Position numbers and translations under genes: made by a program. Positions 57,387-64,000 of a stretch of DNA of 64,000 nucleotides are shown here, in pieces. Under the pieces are notes generated by a model. That model worked only from the letters and a program-made list of their open reading frames with translations, did not search any database and was not told where the DNA came from. The stretch is from Chelativorans salis. GTDB lineage: Bacteria; Pseudomonadota; Alphaproteobacteria; Rhizobiales; Rhizobiaceae. Each line of letters opens with the position of its first letter. Position 1 is the stretch's first letter. The DNA is taken from contig NZ_JAOCZP010000012.1 of the NCBI RefSeq assembly GCF_025336525.1, forward strand, positions 62,001 to 126,000, read 5' to 3'.

Positions 57387-58598
57387 TTAGGCCGTCTTCT
57401 TCTGGAAGCCGGCAATGTTGCGGTAAGAGGCCGCGACCTGCTCCAGCTCCTCCGCCGTGATCAAATCCTCGATCTTGTCGTCGGGGCCCTTGACGCGCGC
57501 GTCCGCAATGTCGAGCACCTGCTCCGGACCGCCTTCGCGGTTGGTGAGCACCACCCTGGTGGCCACCGGCAGGCGGATTTCCTCGTAGGCTTTCAGCCCT
57601 TCAGGACCGGCATTCTCGGCCAGGCAATCGACCAGAACACGGCCGTCCATCATCGCCTGGCTCGCGCCGTTGGCGCCGATCGGATACATCGGATGCGCGG
57701 CATCGCCCAGCAGGGTGACCCGGCCCTGCGTCCAGAACGGCAGCGGGTCGCGATCGATCATCGGGAATTCGGTCACGCCTTCGCTCGCCTGCATGATCTT
57801 GACAAGGTCCATGTCGCTCATCTGGAATTGTTTGAACGGCGTGACGTAATCGAGCGTTGCGCCACGGGTCCAATCGGCGTCCTGGATGTGGCGCGGCCTT
57901 TCAACGCGCACTTCCGCCACCCAATTGGTCAGCGCCTTGCCCCGTTTGCGCAGCTTTTCGCTGATCGGATACATCACGAATTTCACGTCGTGGTTGCCGG
58001 CGATCACCATCGTGCGGCCGTCACCGATTTGATCCATCTCGACAGCGCCACGAAACATCATGGTGCCCTCGTAGCACAACGGTCCTTCATTGGGATGCAG
58101 CTGCTCGCGCACCTTTGAACGCAACCCATCCGCCCCGATCAATAGATCGGCCTCATGGGTGTTGCCATCGGCAAACCGCACAGTGACGTTGTCATCCGTC
58201 TGGCTGAAGCCCTCGACGAGCTTTCCCGTTTCAACCGCATCGGCTCCGAGGCGTTCACGGACGGCATCAAGCAGCAAAAACTGAAATTCGCCGCGGTGGA
58301 TCGAGTATTGCGGAGCCGCAAAACCCGCCTCGATACTGCGCGGGTCAGACTGGATCAGCTGTCCGTATTTGGTGCGGTACTCGATGCAACGGGTTCGGAT
58401 CGCAATCCTGTCCAGAGCCGGACCCAGGCCGAGATCGTGCAGCACCTTAGAGGAATGCGGCATGACATTGATGCCGACGCCAAGCGGTCTGATCGCCGGC
58501 ACGGCCTCGAAAACCTTGACCTCAAAACCTTCTTCATGCAGGCAAAGAGCCGCCGTCAAGCCGCCTATACCGGCGCCCGCGATCGCGATCCTGATCAC
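57387..58598 (-). CDS. FAD-dependent aromatic monooxygenase (salicylate/hydroxybenzoate hydroxylase-like)
   Basis: A 403-aa group A flavoprotein hydroxylase: FAD motif AGAGIGGLTAALCLHEEG at the N-terminus, DG motif LLIGADGLRSKVREQL around residue 160, and GRVTLLGDAAHPMYPIGANG near 300. Relatives include salicylate 1-hydroxylase and 4-hydroxybenzoate 1-hydroxylase, which decarboxylate as they hydroxylate, and 3-hydroxybenzoate 6-hydroxylase. In context a decarboxylating hydroxylation of a (di)hydroxybenzoate towards hydroquinone or hydroxyquinol fits best. It is first gene of the operon and divergent from the AraC regulator. Confidence 0.9.
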   Translation of the reverse strand: MIRIAIAGAGIGGLTAALCLHEEGFEVKVFEAVPAIRPLGVGINVMPHSSKVLHDLGLGPALDRIAIRTRCIEYRTKYGQLIQSDPRSIEAGFAAPQYSIHRGEFQFLLLDAVRERLGADAVETGKLVEGFSQTDDNVTVRFADGNTHEADLLIGADGLRSKVREQLHPNEGPLCYEGTMMFRGAVEMDQIGDGRTMVIAGNHDVKFVMYPISEKLRKRGKALTNWVAEVRVERPRHIQDADWTRGATLDYVTPFKQFQMSDMDLVKIMQASEGVTEFPMIDRDPLPFWTQGRVTLLGDAAHPMYPIGANGASQAMMDGRVLVDCLAENAGPEGLKAYEEIRLPVATRVVLTNREGGPEQVLDIADARVKGPDDKIEDLITAEELEQVAASYRNIAGFQKKTA

Positions 58599-58744
58599 CG
58601 CGTCCTCCCTTGTGTACTACAGAGCTGGCACTAGCCGCCATTGGACGGGCATTGCTGTGCCTGTTGCTCTCGTTGGGATTCTGCGACTTTCAGGCGCGAA
58701 AACAATTCACACCCATGATATAAAATAGCACAATTTCAACTTTC

Positions 58745-59653
58745 GTGCTGGCGATGAACAAAACCAAACTCGATCGCGACAAATATGTGTTGGGGGATGC
58801 ATCCGCCCATGTGGGATTTCTGAATTGCGAGAGAATCTCCGAACGCAGCCATATCCACGGATGGGAGGTCGACACGCATTACCACGAGGGCTTGTCGCAA
58901 CTGTTCGTCTTCGGCCAGGGTCATGTCGAGAGCCGCATTGACTACACGCGGCGTACGATCGACGCCCCCGCCATTGCCTGGCTTCCCGCGCTTTGCAGCC
59001 ATGCTTTCAGTTACCAGAAGGATATGGAAGGCTGGGTCATCACGGTTCCCACAGCCGATGTGTCCCGGCTGGCTGCCGGGCGTGTCTGGCTTGAAGGATG
59101 GATCAGCCGACCACAGATGCTGTGTGGGGAGCAACACAGCGAGCAACTGGCCGAAGCCGAACGCCTGTCCAGAAGGATCGAGCGCGAGCACCGAAGCCAT
59201 GGCGAGGAGCGCAACATTGTTCTGGAGTCGCTATTTCTGCTCGCACTGGTGACCCTCCATCGCGGACTTGCAATCGCACACAGTGCAAAGGCCGGCATCA
59301 CCGACCGGCGGCAGCATCTGGTCAACCAGTTCCAGGAGCGCCTCGACCGCCACGTGAGCGCGATGCGTTCGGTCGCCGAATACGCAGACATGCTGTCGGT
59401 AACGCCCACCCACCTGTCGCGCACGGTCAAATCGGTTACCGGCCGGACGGCGGGCGAGATCATTCACGACAGGGTGATGCTCGAGGCAAAACGGCAACTC
59501 GTCTTCACCGACAACTCCATCTCGGAGATCGCCTACGCGTTGAAGTTCTCAACACCCTCCTACTTTACGCGGTTTTTCTCGATGCAGACCGGCGAAAATC
59601 CGCGCTCGTTTCGACGGCGGATGCGGATTCCGACCAACACGTTGGGCAAATGA
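58745..59653 (+). CDS. AraC-family regulator (PobR/HpaA-like)
   Basis: About 302 aa. Residues 20-130 form a cupin-type sensor (HGWEVDTHYHEGLSQLFVFG), residues 190-295 the AraC helix-turn-helix pair (RSVAEYADMLSVTPTHLSRT, ISEIAYALKFSTPSYFTRFF). The overall layout resembles 4-hydroxybenzoate (PobR) and 4-hydroxyphenylacetate (HpaA) activators. GTG 58745 or ATG 58754 may be the start. Divergent from the monooxygenase gene across 146 bases (58599-58744), the usual place for an activator of the pathway. Probable inducer: a hydroxybenzoate. Confidence 0.9.
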   Translation: MLAMNKTKLDRDKYVLGDASAHVGFLNCERISERSHIHGWEVDTHYHEGLSQLFVFGQGHVESRIDYTRRTIDAPAIAWLPALCSHAFSYQKDMEGWVITVPTADVSRLAAGRVWLEGWISRPQMLCGEQHSEQLAEAERLSRRIEREHRSHGEERNIVLESLFLLALVTLHRGLAIAHSAKAGITDRRQHLVNQFQERLDRHVSAMRSVAEYADMLSVTPTHLSRTVKSVTGRTAGEIIHDRVMLEAKRQLVFTDNSISEIAYALKFSTPSYFTRFFSMQTGENPRSFRRRMRIPTNTLGK

Positions 59654-59711
59654 ATGATCAGCGGCAGGTCACGGACCGCGAGTGCGACTGGCCGCAGGCT
59701 TTGGCAATCCT

Positions 59712-60110
59712 TCACAGCGAAGCGGCAAAGTCCGTGCTGACGGTCTGGGCTTCCCAATCCTCCATCTCCCGGACGACCTCCTCCAGTTTGCTCTGTGCGC
59801 GCTGCAAGGCGTCAGAGCCGAGCAGTAGATGCAGCGGTGGATTGTCGATTTGACGGCTTCGACGATGACACGATCGCCAAGCTGATTGTGGTTGACCTGT
59901 GCCAGCTTCGCCATGGTCGCAGCCCCGGTATCGTCATAAGCCGTGTCTTCACTAATGCTCTTGCGGACGGACGTCCAGGAAATCCGTCCGGAACTGTCCC
60001 GGAGCGACTGCGGTGCCCCTTATACCAAGCGGAGCAACTTCTTGCGACAATGACGCCGAGAAGCCCCCGAACGCATATCTGGCAGGGAGCCAGTTGCAAG
60101 GAGCTTGTGG
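59712..60110 (-). pseudogene. SDR-family oxidoreductase, multiply frameshifted C-terminal part
   Basis: Reading leftward from about 60085: ARYAFGGFSASLSQEVAPLG and VAPGQFRTDFLD in one frame; SVRKSISEDTAYDDTGAATM in a second; then NPPLHLLLGSDALQRAQSKL and DWEAQTVSTDFAASL with a normal stop at 59712 in a third. These are consecutive pieces of one classical SDR of the oxidoreductase/retinol-dehydrogenase-like type, so at least two indels have hit it. The N-terminal half (NAD site) is not recognisable in 60110-60350. Confidence 0.75.
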
Positions 60111-60350
60111 ACTACCAGGATCGCGCGCGTGCCTGCGCGATCTGGTAAGAGAAGGCACACTGTCATGAAGCCAGCCGGGGCTTCCCGCGAACAGGGGGAC
60201 GGCGGGCGGTAGGGAGGCCAGCTCTCCGGCGGGGTCGACGCCACTTCCCGGCCGACATGCGAGTCCGTCGGGTTCACGAGCGCGCCTGATGTGACTTCGC
60301 CCCCGCATTGATGTACAGCTCCCGCGCCGGTTTCGTAGCCGGGAGCGCAT

Positions 60351-60925
60351 GTGCACGATCGAAGGATCAGATTCCGTCACATCCGGGCATTCCTCGAAAT
60401 TGCGAGCAGCGCAGCGTCAGCCGCGCCGCGGAACGGTTGCACACGGCGCAACCGGCCGTATCGCGCACATTGCGCGAACTGGAGACGGAAATCGGCAAGC
60501 CGCTGTTCGACCGTACCTCCGACGGGCTGATCCTGACGGAAGCGGGGCAGAGGCTCTACCACTTCGCCGACACCGGCATGAGCCATGTGGCAGTGGGTGT
60601 GGCGGAGGCATCGGGACAGGGACGATCGGAACTGGTGACGCTGGGCGCGCTGCCCAACATCACCCGACGCGTGCTCCCGGACGTAATCCTTCAGTTCAAG
60701 CGCATCCACCCCGATGTCATCGTGCGGCTGCTGACAGGCACCAATGTCGAGTTGCTGAACAAGCTCAGGGCTGGCGAAGTCGACTTCGTGATCGGACGAC
60801 TTTCGGACCCGGAAACGATGACCGGGCTGAGCTTCGAGCATCTGCTCTATGAGATCATGGCCTTCGCCGCGCGCGCCGGGCACCCGCTTGCGGGGCAGGA
60901 GCATGTGACACTGAGCGAGATCAAG
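60351..60925 (+). pseudogene. LysR-family regulator (PcaQ-like), truncated and frameshifted
   Basis: GTG 60351 (GGGAG five bases upstream) starts HDRRIRFRHIRAFLEIASS; near 60413 one frame change is needed to reach SVSRAAERLHTAQPAVSRTL, a perfect PcaQ/LysR helix-turn-helix. The effector domain continues (VELLNKLRAGEVDFVIGRLS, FAARAGHPLAG) but ends abruptly around 60925, where antisense sequence of a different gene begins. So the protein lost its C-terminal third. PcaQ-type regulators respond to protocatechuate-derived intermediates, which is compatible with the neighbouring aromatic cluster. Confidence 0.75.
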
Positions 60926-61150
60926 ACCCTGTTCGGCAAAAAGCGCCTTGTTCCAGTGCAGACCGGTGGTGGCGTGGCGGAACGGGATCGCCGTCAGCTT
61001 GCCGTCATGCGTCAACGCCTTTTTCAGCGGCTCGGGGATCGATTCGAGGATTTCGATCGGCTCCGCGGCGATCCGCTCGTCCAGCGGTTCGAGCAGCGCC
61101 GCGATGCGAGGCGTGCGGAACTTGTTGATGACGAAGGCGAAATCGATGCG
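60925..61150 (-). pseudogene. ABC sugar-type substrate-binding protein fragment
   Basis: Reading leftward from about 61150: RIDFAFVINKFRTPRIAALL, IAAEPIEILESIPEPLKKAL, then THDGKLTAIPFRHATTGLHW and NKALFAEQGLD. This is the typical family-1 extracellular solute-binding segment between domains. It starts and ends without a gene context and abuts the truncated LysR, so the junction at about 60925 is a recombination breakpoint. Confidence 0.7.
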
Positions 61151-61419
61151 CTCATGCCGTGGAACTACACGAACTGAACGGCCTCAGCTTGCCGCTTACG
61201 CTGCACTTCTTCTCTATCGAATTTGACAGAAGAGCGCGCAGAAGATGAGTGTGGAGGAGACCGGGGATCGTCTCAGCAGGGTGGTTCTCTGCCGTCTGTC
61301 TCGCCGATCGGAACGAGCAGGTTGCGGACGGAGCGGTCGTCGCCAAGCCGTTTATCGAATGGCGTATTCGGGGCCGCAAGTCGCCTGTCCGCTTGTAGCG
61401 AACACACCCGGGAAAGCTA

Positions 61420-61630
61420 CCATTCCGTGGGTGCTATAATGGCGAAGCGGCCAGCCTGATCGCGCAACAACCCACCGCTTCAGTCCTACCGGGCAGCGAT
61501 AGACATCCTTGTCCTTGAGATACCGGAAATGCTGCTTGACGAAGAGCCCCTTGATGCGATTGCCCAACGTCATGGGCTCGGGCATGGTTACCGTGACGTT
61601 CTGCTTGACGCAGGCGAGAACCTCTCCGCT
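61420..61630 (-). pseudogene. IS1182-type transposase fragment
   Basis: One frame encodes SGEVLACVKQNVTVTMPEPM, then GNRIKGLFVKQHFRYLKDKD and VYRCPVGLKRW. The pattern (acid/Cys turn, P-x-P, short linker, F-x-K-x-x-F-x-Y, D-x-Y-x-C-P-x-G) is that of the middle of IS1182-family transposases. The catalytic ends are missing. Sequence between 61150 and 61420 holds nothing I recognise. Confidence 0.6.
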
Positions 61631-61649
61631 GTTGAACCTACGGCACGAG

Positions 61650-61820
61650 GAGAAGATCAATGCATCTTATATCAGCCGCATCCTGCGACTGACGATGCTG
61701 ACCCCGGACATCGTCGAGGCGATCCTCGATGGTCGGCAGCCGCTTGGGCTGACCCTGCCAGTGCTGCTGCGGCCGTTTCCGGTGGAGTGGGAGGCGCAGC
61801 GGCGGGCAGTCTGCTGCTGA
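61650..61820 (+). pseudogene. Site-specific recombinase C-terminal fragment
   Basis: Encodes EEKINASYISRILRLTMLTP, DIVEAILDGRQPLGLTL and FPVEWEAQRRAVC before a stop at 61820. This is the standard tail of alphaproteobacterial large serine-recombinase/recombinase-associated proteins found on mobile DNA. The catalytic domain is absent. It is a sign of past integration at this spot. Confidence 0.6.
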
Positions 61821-61933
61821 GCGACCTCGGCACTGGCTGCCAATCTTTATCCTGGTCGAAGCATCTGCATGCCGCGAATGCTGCGAATTGATCGGTGCGA
61901 ACCTACGACTATAATTGGTCAGCACGTTCCGCT

Positions 61934-62320
61934 TCACGCCGACCGCTGGATGAACACCTCGTGCATTGCGGCGCGGAGACCGCCCAAGCTGAAGGGTTTC
62001 TTCAGTCGCGGCGCATCCCTGAGCACAGGCACATCGCCGTTGCGGCTGGCGTAGCCGGTGACCAGCAGGAACGGAACCGCGCGGCGCACAAGCTCCTCGG
62101 CGGCCGGAAGAATCGTCTGCCCGTGCAAGTTGAGGTCGAGAAGCGCGCCATCGACCGGATTTTCCCGAATGGCCTCTACGGCCGCCTCGACCGTCGCAAC
62201 CGTCCCGACGATCTCGCACTGGAGGTCGCGCAGCATGTCCTCGATATCCATGAGGACAAAGGTCTCGTCCTCGGCGACGAGAATGCGCAACCCGGTCAGA
62301 CTCTCACGTCGCCGTTCCAT
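61934..62320 (-). CDS. Single-domain response regulator
   Basis: A 128-aa receiver-only protein: RILVAEDETFVLMDIEDML gives the acidic pair, VDGALLDLNLHGQ the phospho-Asp, FLLVTGYAS the Thr region and RLKKPFSLGGL the conserved Lys-Pro, all present. No output domain. It starts four bases after the end of the sensor-kinase gene on the same strand, so it is the likely phospho-target of that HWE kinase or a phosphate sink. Typical of rhizobial general-stress and chemotaxis-like circuits. Confidence 0.9.
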   Translation of the reverse strand: MERRRESLTGLRILVAEDETFVLMDIEDMLRDLQCEIVGTVATVEAAVEAIRENPVDGALLDLNLHGQTILPAAEELVRRAVPFLLVTGYASRNGDVPVLRDAPRLKKPFSLGGLRAAMHEVFIQRSA

Positions 62321-62323
62321 CTC

Positions 62324-64000
62324 TCATCCCGTGTCCGAACGCGGAGGAGGGGCATCCCGTCGGGGAAAACTCACCTCGCAGAGGAACCCGTCCTCGCGGA
62401 ATTCCACCTTCGTGTCGCCGCCAAGCTCATGGGATGCACTACGCTCGATCAGGCTGGTGCCGAAGCCCTTGTGGGATGGCGGGTTCACGGGCGGGCCGCC
62501 GGTCTCGACCCATTTCAGACGAACCCTCTGGCCGTTCTCGCCATTGTCCAGCCGCCACGACACCTGAAGGCGGCCGTCGTGGTTGGACAGCGCACCATAT
62601 TTCACGGCGTTGGTGGCAAGCTCATGCAGGATCATCACCAACGCGACACCGGTTTGGGGGCTCAGGAGCAGTCTGGGACCATCCAGCACGACCCGGTCGC
62701 CCATGCGATACGGCTCCAGCGTGCGGAGGGCGAGCTGGCCAATCTCAGCGCCCGTCCAATCCTCGTCGACCAGCAGGTCATGGGCGCGGGCGAGCGCGTG
62801 CACGCGACCTTCGAAGGCTGGCCTGAACTCATCGAGCGAGCTGCTTCGCCGCAGCGTCTGCGATGCGATGGATTGAACCATCGCAAGGGTGTTTTTGACG
62901 CGGTGGCTGAGCTCGCCGATCAGGGTCTCGCGGTGTGCCTCGGCTTGCTTGCGCTCAGTGATGTCCTCGATCGCCAACAGGATCAGTTCCAGGCGATCGC
63001 CGTCGCGAGACAGCTTGCGCGCGTTGAGCAGCATGTGCCGCCTGCCAAGGCGCGGGAAAACGTGGTCGACCCCGAAGCCATCGAACGCATCGTTCTGCGA
63101 CAGGATGTCGTTGAGCAGCCGCCGCAACTCCGGGATATCCCAGGCGCCGTGGTCCAGGTCATGCAACAGAGCCCCTTCCGACTCCTCCCGCGGACATCCG
63201 AACGCCTCAACGAAGGCCGGGTTGACCGATTGGACCCGCAGATCGCCGTCGAGAACCAGCAAGGGATGCCGCACCGTTTCGACGATGGCTTGAGCGTAGA
63301 TGCGGGCCTCGTCGGCGGCGTCCGCCGCCTGCTTGCGTGCGGTGATATCGGTGAAGGTGGCGACGACGCCGGCGATCCGGTTGTCGTGCGTGCGGTAGGG
63401 GATGAGGCGCCGCAAATACCAGCGACCGGCATCGCCCTGGACCTCGGCGTCGCACCGGATCAGTTTTTCGAGCACGATCTTGGCGTCACGCAGCAGGGCC
63501 TCGTCTGCGACCTTCAATGTGAAATGGCTGACGGGCCGGCCGATGTCGCTCGCCACGAGGTCAAGCAGATCCATGCTGGCCGGCGAGAACCACTTGATGC
63601 GAAGATCCGTGTCAAGGAACACCGTGGCGAGATCGGTGCCCGTCAAGAGATTGTTGAGATGGTCGGTGGTCTCCTCCAGCTCCTGGTTCTTGTGCTGGAG
63701 TTGGTTGTTGACCGTGTGAAGCTCCTCGTTGAACGACTGCAGTTCCTCCTTGGAAGTCTCCAGTTCCTCGTTGGTCGACTGGAGCTCCTCGTTCATCGAG
63801 GTGATTTCCTCGTTGGACGCCTTCAGCTCCTCATTGGCGCCCTCCATCTGCTCGACTGTGTTCTTCAACTCGGCGCGCGTCGCCTTCAGCTCGTCTTCCA
63901 GCGCGCGTTCGGCGCCGCTGCCTTCCTTGCCGCCGTCTTGCGGGGCCGCGGGGGAAGCCTGCGGCGGTTCCTCGCTGCGGAAGCTGACCAGCAACAGACC
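62324..64000 (-). CDS. CheB/CheR-PAS-HWE histidine kinase, C-terminal part (cut by window edge)
   Basis: The frame is open at the right edge, so the N-terminal CheB methylesterase and CheR methyltransferase domains are expected outside the window. Visible: a coiled-coil typical of these fusions (ELKNTVEQMEGANEELKASN, EEITSMNEELQSTNEELETS), two PAS domains (about codons 105-230 and 235-350 of the visible part), and an HWE kinase core with phospho-His in ELSHRVKNTLAMVQSIA, HELATNAVKYGALSNH and the W-x-E motif LKWVETGGPPV. It lacks the G-box length of classical kinases, as expected for HWE. Its partner receiver follows directly. The ligand or light cue is unknown. Confidence 0.92.
   Translation of the reverse strand, partial: GLLLVSFRSEEPPQASPAAPQDGGKEGSGAERALEDELKATRAELKNTVEQMEGANEELKASNEEITSMNEELQSTNEELETSKEELQSFNEELHTVNNQLQHKNQELEETTDHLNNLLTGTDLATVFLDTDLRIKWFSPASMDLLDLVASDIGRPVSHFTLKVADEALLRDAKIVLEKLIRCDAEVQGDAGRWYLRRLIPYRTHDNRIAGVVATFTDITARKQAADAADEARIYAQAIVETVRHPLLVLDGDLRVQSVNPAFVEAFGCPREESEGALLHDLDHGAWDIPELRRLLNDILSQNDAFDGFGVDHVFPRLGRRHMLLNARKLSRDGDRLELILLAIEDITERKQAEAHRETLIGELSHRVKNTLAMVQSIASQTLRRSSSLDEFRPAFEGRVHALARAHDLLVDEDWTGAEIGQLALRTLEPYRMGDRVVLDGPRLLLSPQTGVALVMILHELATNAVKYGALSNHDGRLQVSWRLDNGENGQRVRLKWVETGGPPVNPPSHKGFGTSLIERSASHELGGDTKVEFREDGFLCEVSFPRRDAPPPRSDTG

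Noticed and set aside
1-64000. CRISPR arrays, tRNA and rRNA genes
   Set aside because: No regularly spaced identical repeats and no cloverleaf or rRNA-like sequence noticed by eye. A covariance-model scan would be decisive.

Overview
The window is GC-rich, densely coded alphaproteobacterial DNA, most likely Rhizobiales of the Mesorhizobium/Aminobacter/Phyllobacteriaceae type. This is inferred from the transfer genes, which match the layout of the Mesorhizobium symbiosis-island family of integrative and conjugative elements (ICEs), and from the many ABC, TRAP and aromatic-catabolism genes. No rRNA, tRNA or CRISPR array was seen.

1 to about 13.5 kb: conjugation and quorum-sensing module of an ICE, all on the minus strand. 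In transcription order it holds a small unknown gene, a LuxR regulator, a LuxI synthase, two overlapping ORFs that look like msi172/msi171 (fused by +1 frameshifting into the excision activator FseA), DUF2958, DUF736, an RdfS-like excisionase, TraF peptidase, a lytic transglycosylase, an RlxS-type relaxase, TraG, a ribbon-helix-helix protein, and TrbB-TrbC-TrbD-TrbE, with TrbE running off the left edge. An 18-bp tra-box-like palindrome precedes luxI, a 12-bp inverted repeat (oriT candidate) precedes the relaxase, and three 10-bp tandem repeats precede the ribbon-helix-helix gene. No integrase or att site was identified.

13.8 to 19 kb: a nucleotidyltransferase-HEPN protein, an atypical PhoB-like regulator, and a cassette of an alpha-oxoamine synthase, an EamA exporter and a GNAT acetyltransferase. 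19.2 to 33.1 kb: a probable GntR regulon. It comprises a PotABC-type ABC importer, two related binding proteins, an amidohydrolase, SDR, TPP enzyme, class III aminotransferase and M81 (MlrC-like) metallohydrolase. Five copies of a TTTGTTRCATCAAA-like operator sit in front of its transcription units. A frameshifted paralogue of the PhoB-like regulator follows at 33.4 kb.

34 to 48 kb: a beta-lactamase-fold hydrolase, a Tat-exported molybdenum hydroxylase (2Fe-2S, molybdopterin and FAD subunits) with a cytochrome b561-like subunit, a LysR/AzoR pair, an AraC-SRPBCC-VOC group, and several decayed genes (galM and metallo-beta-lactamase fragments, a frameshifted SDR, and an IorA/EamA chimera).

48 to 59.7 kb: an aromatic-acid catabolic cluster. 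A divergent AraC regulator faces FAD monooxygenase, maleylacetate reductase, hydroxyquinol/catechol 1,2-dioxygenase, aldehyde dehydrogenase, benzoylformate decarboxylase and a TRAP transporter, with an IclR gene at the end. The set suggests (hydroxy)benzoylformate to benzaldehyde to hydroxybenzoate to hydroxyquinol to maleylacetate to 3-oxoadipate.

59.7 to 61.9 kb is a gene graveyard (SDR, LysR, sugar-binding protein, IS1182-type transposase and recombinase fragments). The window ends with a receiver protein and the C-terminal half of a CheB/CheR-PAS-HWE histidine kinase.
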